The notes below the pieces were generated by a model, which did no database searches, was not told the DNA's origin, and saw nothing but the letters and a program-made list of their open reading frames with translations. From NCBI RefSeq assembly GCF_947170395.1, contig NZ_CAMVTE010000001.1, positions 58,442 to 122,441 of the forward strand: DNA of 64,000 bases, given 5' to 3'. The position numbers were made by a program, and so were the translations under genes. The DNA comes from an uncultured Methanobrevibacter sp. Its GTDB lineage: Archaea > Methanobacteriota > Methanobacteria > Methanobacteriales > Methanobacteriaceae. Shown here one piece after another: positions 18,734 to 27,937 of the stretch (the first letter of the stretch is position 1; each line of letters starts with the position of its first letter).

Positions 18734-19987
18734 TTGAGCGACATTCGTACAATCAGCCAAATCAATGAAAAGATTGAAAAAGGCGAAGCTAATATTTATA
18801 CTGCAGAAGAATTTAAAAAACTCATAAAATCAGGAGACACTCCAAGCTTTGAAGAAGTGGATGTTGTTACATGCGGTACATGTGGCGTAATGAGCGGAAC
18901 CGCAGCAATACTTAACTTCATCGTATCGGAACCTGGAGAATTCATAAGGGCTCGTGAAGTATACATGAATGGTGTTCCTGCATATGCCGGGCCTTGTCCT
19001 AATGAATGGCTGGGCTCTGTAGATGTGATTCTGCACGGAACGGCTCACTCAATACACGATGCCAATTACGGTGGAGGATTTCTGTTAAAAGACCTTCTTG
19101 AAGGAAAAGACATAGATGTTGTAGTTGAAAGCGTTGACGGAAAAACAATCGAAAATACAATAACAATCAATGATATCACACGTGGACAGATTATAGGGGC
19201 ACGTATGGCATTTAAAAACTATACTGCATTCACAAATCCTAATTCACAACCGATTTCTTCAATATTTGCTGCAACACCTCTTGAGGGTAACTTAAGCGGG
19301 TTGACATTTTCAGGCTGCGGAGATTTGAATCCTCTTCAAAATGACATTCCTCACAATGCCATAAAAGAGGGTAAAAAGGTACTCCTAAACGGGACAATAG
19401 GATATATTTTAGGTGACGGTACCAGATCAAGTGCTGAAAAGCCAAACCTAATGCTTTCAGGTGATTTCACCAAAATGGACCCGTATTATATTGGAGGATT
19501 CAAAACAGGCCAGGGCGGAGAAATTTACGACACAGTAGCTATTCCAATACCTGTCCTAAACGAAGAAATCTACAATAACCTATTGATAACTGATGATAAG
19601 ATAGATTTGCCTGTTGCAGATATTAAAGGGCGCCACTTGCCATTGGACAACACGAATTATCATGAAATGTGGAATGGTTATGATTTAAGGCCGAAATATG
19701 ATAGAAATGCATGTTTAAGTTGTGATTCATGTTTGGTTGAAGGAATTTGTCCTACAAATGCCTTTAAAAAAGGAAGTTTGAATATCGCCTATTGTTATGG
19801 ATGTGGAATGTGCGCCAATTTCTGCCGTCATGATGCATTTGACATGAACACAGGGGATGTTGATTTACAAATCAATGGTGAAAAAGTCAACATTCCGATA
19901 ATATGCAGGCAATCAGATAGGATGAGGGCAAATAAGTTGTCTTTAAAATTAAAGAAACTGATTGAAAATAATGAATTTGAATTGTAA
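18734..19987 (+). CDS. DUF39/ferredoxin protein: aldehyde sulfurtransferase, ComF- or homocysteine-type
   Basis: 417 residues. The N-terminal 300 residues are the DUF39 (homocysteine biosynthesis) domain with the conserved pair C47 and C50 in TCGTCGVMSGT. The C-terminus has two ferredoxin clusters: C327, C330, C333, C339 and C354, C357, C360, C364. The family reductively converts an aldehyde to a thiol, known for aspartate semialdehyde to homocysteine. From memory, a Methanococcus member has been reported to thiolate sulfoacetaldehyde to coenzyme M (ComF); I cannot verify this here. Its place directly after comA favours the coenzyme M role. The start is TTG with an AAGGAAG site. It may serve both pathways. 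Confidence 0.82.
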   Translation: MSDIRTISQINEKIEKGEANIYTAEEFKKLIKSGDTPSFEEVDVVTCGTCGVMSGTAAILNFIVSEPGEFIRAREVYMNGVPAYAGPCPNEWLGSVDVILHGTAHSIHDANYGGGFLLKDLLEGKDIDVVVESVDGKTIENTITINDITRGQIIGARMAFKNYTAFTNPNSQPISSIFAATPLEGNLSGLTFSGCGDLNPLQNDIPHNAIKEGKKVLLNGTIGYILGDGTRSSAEKPNLMLSGDFTKMDPYYIGGFKTGQGGEIYDTVAIPIPVLNEEIYNNLLITDDKIDLPVADIKGRHLPLDNTNYHEMWNGYDLRPKYDRNACLSCDSCLVEGICPTNAFKKGSLNIAYCYGCGMCANFCRHDAFDMNTGDVDLQINGEKVNIPIICRQSDRMRANKLSLKLKKLIENNEFEL

Positions 19988-19999
19988 TGAGGTGGTTAT

Positions 20000-20602
20000 T
20001 TGACTAACCAACAAAAGATTACCGATAAACCAATAAACTTTGCAGAGGACATCATTCGGGATGTTAAAAATTCGAAAGATGAGGGTGTACTGAAATGCGT
20101 ACAATGTGGAATGTGCACCTCAACATGTCCGGCTGCAAGACACTCCGATTATAATCCTAGAGATATTATGGAAAAGGTCTTGGAGGGGGATATGGAAATT
20201 CTGGAAGATGATGTTATCTGGAATTGTTTTTACTGCTATACCTGCCATAGCGTATGTCCTGTCGGAAATAGCGTCTGTGAAGTTAATCAGATATTAAAAC
20301 AGTTCGCAATAGAAAAGGGAATAGCCTGGGATAAGCTATATGAATACTTGGGTTTTGCTGACAGCTATTTTAATGCAGCCATAGGAGCAATACCTGAAAT
20401 ATTTTTCGCTGATATCGACAGGGATGTTCCCGGCTGGTGGGAATTCAGACAGAATTTAACACAAATACGTGAGGAACTTGAACTTGACCCTCCATTAATG
20501 CCGTCTCAGGATGTCATTGATGAGGTTAGCTTAATATTAACAATAACAGGATTTAAAGACAAGATTGAAAAGATAAGAGCTTCACAGGAGGATGAACAAT
20601 GA
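20000..20602 (+). CDS. hdrC: HdrC-like ferredoxin subunit
   Basis: 200 residues. It holds two complete [4Fe-4S] motifs, CVQCGMCTSTCP and CFYCYTCHSVCP, about 40 residues apart, with the helical C-terminal region of HdrC subunits. In heterodisulfide reductase HdrC passes electrons from HdrA to HdrB. The start is TTG, preceded by GAGGTGG; it overlaps hdrB by 4 bases. Because the linked HdrB and HdrA are divergent, this is best called HdrC-like, part of a second Hdr-type complex rather than the housekeeping one. Confidence 0.88.
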   Translation: MTNQQKITDKPINFAEDIIRDVKNSKDEGVLKCVQCGMCTSTCPAARHSDYNPRDIMEKVLEGDMEILEDDVIWNCFYCYTCHSVCPVGNSVCEVNQILKQFAIEKGIAWDKLYEYLGFADSYFNAAIGAIPEIFFADIDRDVPGWWEFRQNLTQIREELELDPPLMPSQDVIDEVSLILTITGFKDKIEKIRASQEDEQ

Positions 20603-21540
20603 AATTCATTCCAGATAAGGATATCCTTTTATTCAGAAGTTGTCTTGTAAGTGTTGAATATCCTGGTGTGGAAGCATCAACAAAGTTTGTTTTCGATAAA
20701 TTGGGAATCGATTATGCAATTTCAGAAAATCAGACCTGCTGCACAGGACTTGGACATTATTCCGATGTGTTCAATCAGATTGATACAACAGCAATTGGTG
20801 CACGTAATTTTAAAATAGCCCGTGAAATCGGAAGGCCAAATTTGGTGATGATGTGTGCAACCTGCTATGCAATAAACAAGAAATCAGTAAAATTGCTCAA
20901 TAAGAAAGACGATTTGAGAAATCACATTAATCAATTATTTGATGAAAACGGTTTAAGCCATCTGAAATATGAAAAGGATGACTTGAAACCAACCGAAAAC
21001 ATTTTCCATGTTGTGGATATTTTATACGGTAAAAAAGATGAAATCAAGGACCATATCAAGTACGATTTAAGCGATTATACGATAGCAACCCATCACGGTT
21101 GCCATTACTGTAAGGTGCACTATGAAGATACCGTTGGCGGTGTAAGGGATCCAAATGTCATGGATGAGCTGATAGAAGAGTGCGGATGCAAGACAATCGG
21201 TTGGTATGACCACAAAAGGGCGACATGCGGTACCGGATTTAGACAGAGGTATTCCAATCCTGATTTGTCATTTACTGCAACTGCCGATAAAATGAATGCA
21301 ATAGACGATGAAGATGTTGATATTCTTGTTCACTTATGTCCTAATTGCCATATTCAGTTTGACAGGTATCAGCATTTGATAGCCGAAAGGGAAGGAAGAA
21401 AATTTAAGGCTATTCATTTAAACATTGCCCAGTTCATTGCACTTGCAATGGGTGGTGATTTGGATAAGGTTATAGGACAAAAAGCACATACAGTTCCAAT
21501 TGATTCTATTATTAAGGAGTTAAAGGAGGTTCGAAAATGA
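20599..21540 (+). CDS. hdrB: Divergent HdrB-like subunit with one incomplete CCG motif
   Basis: 313 residues with two CCG domains. The first site is complete: C15, C47, C48, C86, C89. In the second, C168, C210, C247 and C250 are present but the residue before C210 is Thr209, where heterodisulfide reductases have Cys (CCG becomes TCG). An extra Cys171 follows C168. The second noncubane [4Fe-4S] cluster, which normally has five Cys ligands, would therefore lack one or bind differently. Both domains are full length, so this is substitution rather than decay. The substrate may not be CoM-S-S-CoB. It is coupled by 4-base overlaps to hdrC and hdrA. Confidence 0.87.
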   Translation: MKFIPDKDILLFRSCLVSVEYPGVEASTKFVFDKLGIDYAISENQTCCTGLGHYSDVFNQIDTTAIGARNFKIAREIGRPNLVMMCATCYAINKKSVKLLNKKDDLRNHINQLFDENGLSHLKYEKDDLKPTENIFHVVDILYGKKDEIKDHIKYDLSDYTIATHHGCHYCKVHYEDTVGGVRDPNVMDELIEECGCKTIGWYDHKRATCGTGFRQRYSNPDLSFTATADKMNAIDDEDVDILVHLCPNCHIQFDRYQHLIAEREGRKFKAIHLNIAQFIALAMGGDLDKVIGQKAHTVPIDSIIKELKEVRK

Positions 21541-23846
21541 GGGATGATTTAAAAGTTGGCGTTTTTTTATGTGAATGCGGTGGAAACATTGCAGATGTTG
21601 TTGATTTGGATAAGGTTCGTGAAGAACTGGATGTTGAATTTATTGGACAATTCGAGAACTTATGTTCCTTAAACGGTCGTAAGATTATTCGTGATGCAAT
21701 ATTTGACCATGATTTGGACCGTGTTGTAGTTGCAGCATGCTCACCGATAAGCCATGAAAAAACATTTCAGGATTACGTAAAACCTCTAAATCCTTATCTG
21801 ATGGACATGGCAAATATAAGGGAGCAATGTTCATGGGTACACTCAGATAAGGTGAAGGCCACCAATAAAGCCATAACTCTCATCAACGCTTCAATCGAAA
21901 AGCTAAAGCAATCCGATGCTGTAGATCCGATTTACTGCCAGACTCCAGATGAGGTTGCTGTAATCGGTGGGGGAATAGCCGGAATGAATGCGGCCCTATC
22001 CCTTGCAAAGCAGGGAACAAAAGTGACATTAATAGAACAGTCCCCATCAATCGGAGGACACATGGCAAAAATAGGTAAGGTTTTCTCACCTGTTAAAATC
22101 GCTGAAGAATGCGGAATGTGTCTTTTAAATCCGATCCTAAATGAGCTTGTTTGGAATGAAAACATAGAGGTTATGACAAACACCAAAGTCATTGAAGCGG
22201 AAAGAAGAGCCGGAACCTATAATCTGATTTTAGAAAAATCACCCAGATATGTTGACATTGAAAAATGTATAGCATGCGGCAAATGTGCAGAAGCGTGTGA
22301 AGTTGAAGTTCCAAATGACTGGAACGATAATCTGTCAATGCGTAAAGCGATATACAGGCCATTCGGACAATCTTATCCTGAAGCATATGTAATTGACATG
22401 GACAATTGTGACAAGTGCAGCAACTGTGTAAAGGCATGTACAATGAAAGCCATTAAACTCAGGGGAAAACCGGAAAGGATACCTCTTCAAGTCGGTTCAA
22501 TAGTTGTTGCAACAGGCCATAAACTGTTCGATATGGATAAACGTCCGGAATACGGATACAGCAGGTATGATGATGTCATTACCCAATCAGAATTGGGCCG
22601 TATCACTGGTGTCAACGGTCCGACAAAAGGAAAACTTCTAAAGGCAAACGGTGAAGTTCCAAAACGTGTTGTAATGATACAATGTGTAGGGTCCCGTGAT
22701 GAAAAGCCGGACGGGCATAGATATTGCTCAAAGATATGCTGTACAGTGGCTTTGAAAAATGCAAACATCATAAAGCACAAATATCCTGAAACTGACGTGT
22801 TAATATGTTACACTGATATCAGAACACCTGGAATGTTTGAAAAATACTACAAGCACACCCAGGAAAATGAAGTAAGATTCCTTAGAGGCCGTCCGGGTGA
22901 AGTAGTTAGGAAAGGGGACAACTTCATTGTAAGAACTGAAGACACACTAAAAGGTGAATTTGTAGAAATTGAAGCCGATATGGTGGTTCTGTCCACTGCA
23001 ATGGAACCGTCAGACGGAACATGTGAAATTGCACAAATCTTAAATGTTGGAACAACAGAAGATGGTTTCATCAAGGAGTCACATCCTAAAATCAAACCGA
23101 TTGCCACTGATGTTCAGGGAATCTTTGTGTGCGGAACTGCACATGATCCAAAAGACATTACAGATTCTATCATGCAGGCAACAGCAGCAGCTGCAAAGGT
23201 TGGCGAATACAACTACGGTGGAGTTGAAATCGAACCGTTCATTGCTGAAATCGACAAGGAAAAATGTATTCTTTGCGGTGAATGTATTTCACGCTGCAAA
23301 TATAAATCCATGAGCATTCAAAATGATGAGCTATACATTGACCCGATGAGCTGTACGGGATGCGGAAAATGTCTTGTAGGATGTAACCAAAGGGCAATTC
23401 ATGTAAACGGTAATATTGATGAAAAGATTTTGGCTACAATTCAGGGGGTATTGTCCAATAAGCAAGACGGCGAGCGTATGATACTTGTATTTTTAGATAA
23501 TATAGGTTATACTGCTGCAGATAATATTGGTGTTAACAGATTGAGCTATCCTGAATCTATACATATCATCAAGGTAATTTCCGTAAATCGTGTAAGTCCG
23601 GATCATATTCGTTATGCGCTTGAAAACGGTGCTGATGGTGTATTTATCGGTGAATTCCCTGGAGATTTAATGTATGATGAAGTCGAACGTAAAATCCAAA
23701 GGGTCAAAGACAGAATCTCTGAAATGGGTGAAAACCCTGAAAGGATTACATTTTCAAAGGTATACATACCATATTTCTCAGGGCTTGCCCGCAAATTAAC
23801 TGACTTCGATAAGAAAATTGAAGAATTGGATGAAGCCGAATCATGA
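21537..23846 (+). CDS. hdrA: HdrA-like flavoprotein with a cysteine-free FlpD/MvhD-like tail
   Basis: 769 residues, about 110 longer than the HdrA of Methanothermobacter. After an N-terminal domain (LCECGGNIADVVD) come the FAD motif GGGIAGMNAA and clusters C244/247/250/254 and C291/294/297/301. Cys383, 397, 401 and 402 correspond to the HdrA-specific cluster, followed by two ferredoxin motifs, C577/580/583/587 and C606/609/612/616. Residues about 640-769 resemble FlpD/MvhD (IIKVISVNRVSPDHI, GADGVFIGEFPGD), the subunit that links HdrA to hydrogenase or formate dehydrogenase. All cysteines of its [2Fe-2S] site are gone. An HdrA-MvhD fusion is known as HdrA2 in Methanosarcina. The electron donor is therefore unclear. 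Confidence 0.88.
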   Translation: MRDDLKVGVFLCECGGNIADVVDLDKVREELDVEFIGQFENLCSLNGRKIIRDAIFDHDLDRVVVAACSPISHEKTFQDYVKPLNPYLMDMANIREQCSWVHSDKVKATNKAITLINASIEKLKQSDAVDPIYCQTPDEVAVIGGGIAGMNAALSLAKQGTKVTLIEQSPSIGGHMAKIGKVFSPVKIAEECGMCLLNPILNELVWNENIEVMTNTKVIEAERRAGTYNLILEKSPRYVDIEKCIACGKCAEACEVEVPNDWNDNLSMRKAIYRPFGQSYPEAYVIDMDNCDKCSNCVKACTMKAIKLRGKPERIPLQVGSIVVATGHKLFDMDKRPEYGYSRYDDVITQSELGRITGVNGPTKGKLLKANGEVPKRVVMIQCVGSRDEKPDGHRYCSKICCTVALKNANIIKHKYPETDVLICYTDIRTPGMFEKYYKHTQENEVRFLRGRPGEVVRKGDNFIVRTEDTLKGEFVEIEADMVVLSTAMEPSDGTCEIAQILNVGTTEDGFIKESHPKIKPIATDVQGIFVCGTAHDPKDITDSIMQATAAAAKVGEYNYGGVEIEPFIAEIDKEKCILCGECISRCKYKSMSIQNDELYIDPMSCTGCGKCLVGCNQRAIHVNGNIDEKILATIQGVLSNKQDGERMILVFLDNIGYTAADNIGVNRLSYPESIHIIKVISVNRVSPDHIRYALENGADGVFIGEFPGDLMYDEVERKIQRVKDRISEMGENPERITFSKVYIPYFSGLARKLTDFDKKIEELDEAES

Positions 23847-23880
23847 GATGATTTTTTCATCTTCATTTTTATTTTTTTTT
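23846..23880 (+). terminator. Terminator of the comA-hdrA operon
   Basis: AGATGA and TCATCT pair around a 5-T loop immediately at the hdrA stop codon, followed by the long T-rich stretch TCATTTTTATTTTTTTTT. The short stem with a strong U-run is typical of archaeal termination. Confidence 0.55.
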
Positions 23881-24092
23881 AGAAAATAATAATCAATCTT
23901 GAATGTTTCTATAATTTTTTATTATTAGTATATTTTTTTTAGTTTTTCATTGTTTTTTTTATCAATTTCTATAAATATTGCTGGTTTGAATTGAGTATTT
24001 TTAATAATTTAAACATTCAAATTAAATCAAATAGTATTAATATAAAATCGTATATAAATATCTATCACATAATTGTAATGGAGGAAAAAGTT

Positions 24093-27000
24093 TTGAAATT
24101 AAAAAAGATAATGACGATTTTTGCAATTATTCTAGTTGCTTTTATGGTCATAGGAGCTGTCACTGCATCGGAAGATGTATCTAATGATGAACTGGCAGCA
24201 AACGACATCGCAGAAGATTCTATTGGTGAAACTCCTGTTGATGATGTAATTGCAGAAACTCCAGAACAGACAACTGGGGCTAATGCAGAAGATTTTAATG
24301 CATGGATAGCTAATGAAACTTTTGATGTTGATAATGATAAAGATAAAGTTGTTATAAATTTCACTTCCCCTGCTGATGCAAAGGGTGATGTTCAAGTTTG
24401 GGCAAATGAAAAATATAAAGCAGAAATTCACATTGATGAAAGCACTGCTGGAAAAAACTTTAATTGGACTTTAAGTGATTTATACATTTCAGAAGCGGGA
24501 GTTTATGAAATTTCTCTTAGATGTAATTCAGAAGGTGGCGGTCAATTAGTGATTGCAACAGGTACCTTTACTGTAGCTAAAAATTATTCTAAAGCTGATT
24601 TTACCACTATGACATTTGATTATATAGGGACTACAGGTACCCGTCTTTACTCTTTTGCCCCTGCTCCAGTTTATGGAACTTTAAGAGTATATGTTGACGG
24701 AAAAGAGAGTTATAATAAATATATTAATAATAAATATACATATCTGCAACTTTATGTGGAAGACTTGAATATCAGTGAAAATGGGGAATATAATATTCGC
24801 ACTGAATATATAGTGGAAGATTCTGGTCAGGTAGTTGCTCTTGATGATTTTAATTCAAGTGTTCAATGCTTCCCAGTATCTCTTTTTATCTCAGAGATGG
24901 ATATAGATGTAGCTGCAGGATATGCTTCCCTTGGTTCTGTTTATGATGATTATGGTGTTGTAGGAACTATTACTGCATATATAGATGATAATCTAGTGTT
25001 CAATAATACATACTCTGATTATCAGCCTTCTGTTCAAATTAAACAGTATACTCTCCCAACATCTTTCGTATTGGGTAATCATACAGTAAAAATTTCTTAT
25101 ACAAAAAATGGTAAAGAATATACTAAAGAAGGAAATGTCTTCTTCTATGCCGAACCGCAAGCTATTAGTCCTGGTTGGACTATGACTGCAGGGGATGATA
25201 AGAATATTACTGTTAAGTATTATAAAGGAACTACAGGCACTATAACTGTTTATAATGCAGAACTAGTCAGTCCTGGTGTTTGGAAAAAAATATCAATTTT
25301 CATGAGCACTGCAAATTTAAATGGTAGCGGAATTTATTATGTTCCTTTAAATACCTTGGATGCAGGCCATCATTGGTTAGGTTTAAACATTACATTAGGC
25401 ACATATAGTTTTGAAACATACTTAGATTTTAATGTTATAGAGCCAGTAGATCCTAGACCTGAAGTGGTTATAAATGTTGACAATCCTTCTATTGTAGATT
25501 ATGGTCCAGCTAGCATTACAGTTACAACAGAAGGTGTTTTAAACATATCTGCAAAAATCAGCGGTAAATCCTTAGAAGTTAGTGGAAATACTATTTACAT
25601 AAATGGTTTTAATGCCAGCTCAGACCCTTACTATTTGGTCATTACTGCTGTTCCTGATGCTGACCACAAAGCAGGTTCACCTAAAGCTGTTCCGCTCTAT
25701 GTTAATCCATTAAACACTTCCATAACTGTTCCTGATATTGATGATGCTTCTGTCGGTCAGGAAGTAACTCTTGTTGCAAAAGTCAATTCCACCATAACTG
25801 TTAATGATGGTAAAGTGGCTTTCACTGACGATAATGGTGATGACATTGGAGAGGCACCAGTTGTAAATGGTACTGCAACAATAAAATACACACCAACAGC
25901 CACTGGTACTCTTAATATTAATGCTGATTATACTGGAATTAACTTTAAAGGAGCTTTTGGAGTTGGACATATAACAGTTTCAAAAGCAAAAGGCATTGTC
26001 CAAATCAATGCTTCTGATGTAATCACTGATTATAATGGTGGAAAATTCTTGGTTGCTACATTAAAAGATGTAAACGGAAACCCTATTGCAGGTGCAAATG
26101 TTTCTGTTAAAATCGATAAAGAAACCAATTACACTACTGATTCTGCAGGTCAAATCAAAGCATCCTGTGATGGAATTGATCCGGGTGATTATGTTGCAGA
26201 CATTATTTTCAAAGGAGACGACAACTACCTTGAAGCTAAAAAATCAGTCAATGTAACTGTTAACAAGTTGGATACTAGTATTGATGTAGAAGTGGCTAGT
26301 ATTGCAGCAGGTCAAGTTGCATACATTAACGTTACTCTAGACTCTAAAGCTAGCGGCAGTGTTGTTTTAAAATTCAAAAAACAAAATTACACTGAAACAA
26401 TTGAAAATGGTAAAGCTTCATTTGCAATATCTGATTTAACAGTTGGAAATTACACATTTGAAGCTGTATATGCTGGAGACAAATATTATAACAATGCTAG
26501 CGCGGAAAAATCAATTAAAGTTACAAAAGCTAACATTACTTCAGTTGATTTCCCTAAAGTCATTTCTGAAAAAGACAGCAAATTCAGTTTCGATATGCCT
26601 GCAGATGCAACAGGAAATGTTACTCTTTCAATTAATAATGTAATCTATCCTGCTAAAGTTGAAAATGGTAAAGTAAACATCAATCTGGAAAAATTGGAAA
26701 AAGGAAATTATGATTATAATGTTTCCTATTCTGGAGACGATAAATATAATCCATTTAATGCAACTGGAGTTATATCTGTTAATAATATCGCCACTATCAT
26801 AAGTATTTCTGAAGTGAATGGTGACCGCATTATTACTGGTGTTTTAAAAGATGTTGAAGGTAAACCTATCGCTGATGTAACAATAAAAGCCATTATTGGA
26901 ACTGCTACTAATCAGACTAAGACTGATGATAAGGGTGTATTTACTTTCAAAATACCCGAAAACACTGAAGTTACTCTGGCATTTGATGGTAAAGATGCAT

Positions 27001-27650
27001 TTTTAGCATCCAATACTACAATTACCTTGAAAAATTTCTCTCCTGTGAGAACTGCTACCAAAATCATTGGTGAAAACTACACTCAATATGCTGTAGATTA
27101 TTTCGCAGGTGAAAGAGGAGGATACTTCAAAGTTAAATTAACAGATGCAAGCGGTGCTCCATTAGCTAATAAAACTGTAAATATCGGATACAACGGTAAA
27201 TGCCTTGTCCTGGTAAGTGATAAAGACGGATTTGTAAAAGTGCAAATCAACTTGGTGGCTGCAAACACTTTAACATTTGCTGTAGCATTCTTGGGTGATG
27301 ATAACTACAATGCTTCATTTGAAGTATACAAAATCACAATAAACAAAAAGACCACCAGTCTTTCAGCTCCGGCAAAAACATATAAAGCAAGCGCAAAAAC
27401 CAAATCCTACACAGTAACCCTGAAAACAATCAAAGGATCATCTGCAGACGGTAAAACATATCTCGGCTCAGGTAAAACTATTACCTTATCAGTAAACGGT
27501 CAAACCTACACAGCTAAAACCAATGCTAAAGGTCAGGCTACCTTTAATTTAAAAATAACCAAAAAAGGTACTTACACTGCTACTGTAAAATACGCCGGAG
27601 ATAACACCTACAACGCAGCAAAGGCAACTGCAAAAATAAAAATTAACTAG
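24093..27650 (+). CDS. Adhesin-like surface protein 1
   Basis: 1185 residues from a TTG at 24093, chosen because GGAGG lies 8 bases upstream and the product starts with a clean signal peptide (MKLKKIMTIFAIILVAFMVIGAVTA). Residues about 60-440 contain several degenerate beta domains ending in phrases like LSDLYISEAGVYEI. From about 470 there are Ig-like repeats of roughly 85 residues (for example GDDNYLEAKKSVNVTVNK, GDKYYNNASAEKSIKVTK). The last 197 residues are a module shared with the next protein. There is no LPXTG motif or C-terminal membrane span, so the wall is probably bound by the C-terminal module. It is exported, possibly glycosylated (many N-x-T/S sites), and likely mediates attachment to host or partner microbes. 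Confidence 0.88.
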   Translation: MKLKKIMTIFAIILVAFMVIGAVTASEDVSNDELAANDIAEDSIGETPVDDVIAETPEQTTGANAEDFNAWIANETFDVDNDKDKVVINFTSPADAKGDVQVWANEKYKAEIHIDESTAGKNFNWTLSDLYISEAGVYEISLRCNSEGGGQLVIATGTFTVAKNYSKADFTTMTFDYIGTTGTRLYSFAPAPVYGTLRVYVDGKESYNKYINNKYTYLQLYVEDLNISENGEYNIRTEYIVEDSGQVVALDDFNSSVQCFPVSLFISEMDIDVAAGYASLGSVYDDYGVVGTITAYIDDNLVFNNTYSDYQPSVQIKQYTLPTSFVLGNHTVKISYTKNGKEYTKEGNVFFYAEPQAISPGWTMTAGDDKNITVKYYKGTTGTITVYNAELVSPGVWKKISIFMSTANLNGSGIYYVPLNTLDAGHHWLGLNITLGTYSFETYLDFNVIEPVDPRPEVVINVDNPSIVDYGPASITVTTEGVLNISAKISGKSLEVSGNTIYINGFNASSDPYYLVITAVPDADHKAGSPKAVPLYVNPLNTSITVPDIDDASVGQEVTLVAKVNSTITVNDGKVAFTDDNGDDIGEAPVVNGTATIKYTPTATGTLNINADYTGINFKGAFGVGHITVSKAKGIVQINASDVITDYNGGKFLVATLKDVNGNPIAGANVSVKIDKETNYTTDSAGQIKASCDGIDPGDYVADIIFKGDDNYLEAKKSVNVTVNKLDTSIDVEVASIAAGQVAYINVTLDSKASGSVVLKFKKQNYTETIENGKASFAISDLTVGNYTFEAVYAGDKYYNNASAEKSIKVTKANITSVDFPKVISEKDSKFSFDMPADATGNVTLSINNVIYPAKVENGKVNINLEKLEKGNYDYNVSYSGDDKYNPFNATGVISVNNIATIISISEVNGDRIITGVLKDVEGKPIADVTIKAIIGTATNQTKTDDKGVFTFKIPENTEVTLAFDGKDAFLASNTTITLKNFSPVRTATKIIGENYTQYAVDYFAGERGGYFKVKLTDASGAPLANKTVNIGYNGKCLVLVSDKDGFVKVQINLVAANTLTFAVAFLGDDNYNASFEVYKITINKKTTSLSAPAKTYKASAKTKSYTVTLKTIKGSSADGKTYLGSGKTITLSVNGQTYTAKTNAKGQATFNLKITKKGTYTATVKYAGDNTYNAAKATAKIKIN
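27057..27650 (+). repeat. Shared C-terminal module, copy 1
   Basis: Encodes 197 residues that align without gaps to positions 35639-36232; by eye I count about 22 amino-acid differences. The DNA is most alike in the last 350 bases. Its codon choice (AAC, ACC, TAC frequent) differs from the AAT/ACT/TAT-rich repeats just upstream. Confidence 0.9.
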
Positions 27651-27682
27651 AAGAGATTAAATCTCTTCTAAACTTTTCTTTT
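27649..27682 (+). terminator. Terminator after adhesin 1
   Basis: AGAAGAGAT and ATCTCTTCT form a perfect 9-bp stem with loop TAA, beginning in the stop codon, followed by AAACTTTTCTTTTTTT. The same hairpin in slightly changed form follows adhesin 2, so gene end and terminator were duplicated together. Confidence 0.75.
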
Positions 27683-27937
27683 TTTAGATTTCGTGTTTAA
27701 TGTATATATTGAAAATTTAATCAATCGCCTAATTGTCAAATAGGATTATTGAAAGTTCATCATTTTTTTTATATTGATGTTTATCTATCAATAATTGTTA
27801 ATTTTAGTTGACATTATTCATTTATTATTAGTTTTACTGGCTAAATGTTTTTGTTTATATTAAATTTTATATTCTATATGAGACAAAAATATATTCGTAT
27901 TCAAAATGAGTATAAAAATTTTCAAATGGTAATTACT

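Noticed and set aside
20000..23846. Housekeeping heterodisulfide reductase
   Set aside because: The Cys loss in HdrB, the fused tail of HdrA and linkage of hdrA to hdrCB differ from the standard arrangement in this order, so a second complex is more likely. Genome-wide evidence is missing.
23991..24092. Longer start for adhesin 1
   Set aside because: GGAGG and the signal peptide both fit the TTG at 24093; the upstream part is AT-rich and does not look coded.
27845..27937. N-terminal extension of adhesin 2 to the first ATG
   Set aside because: It would bury the signal peptide behind about 31 residues; the ATG at 27938 restores a normal exported N-terminus.
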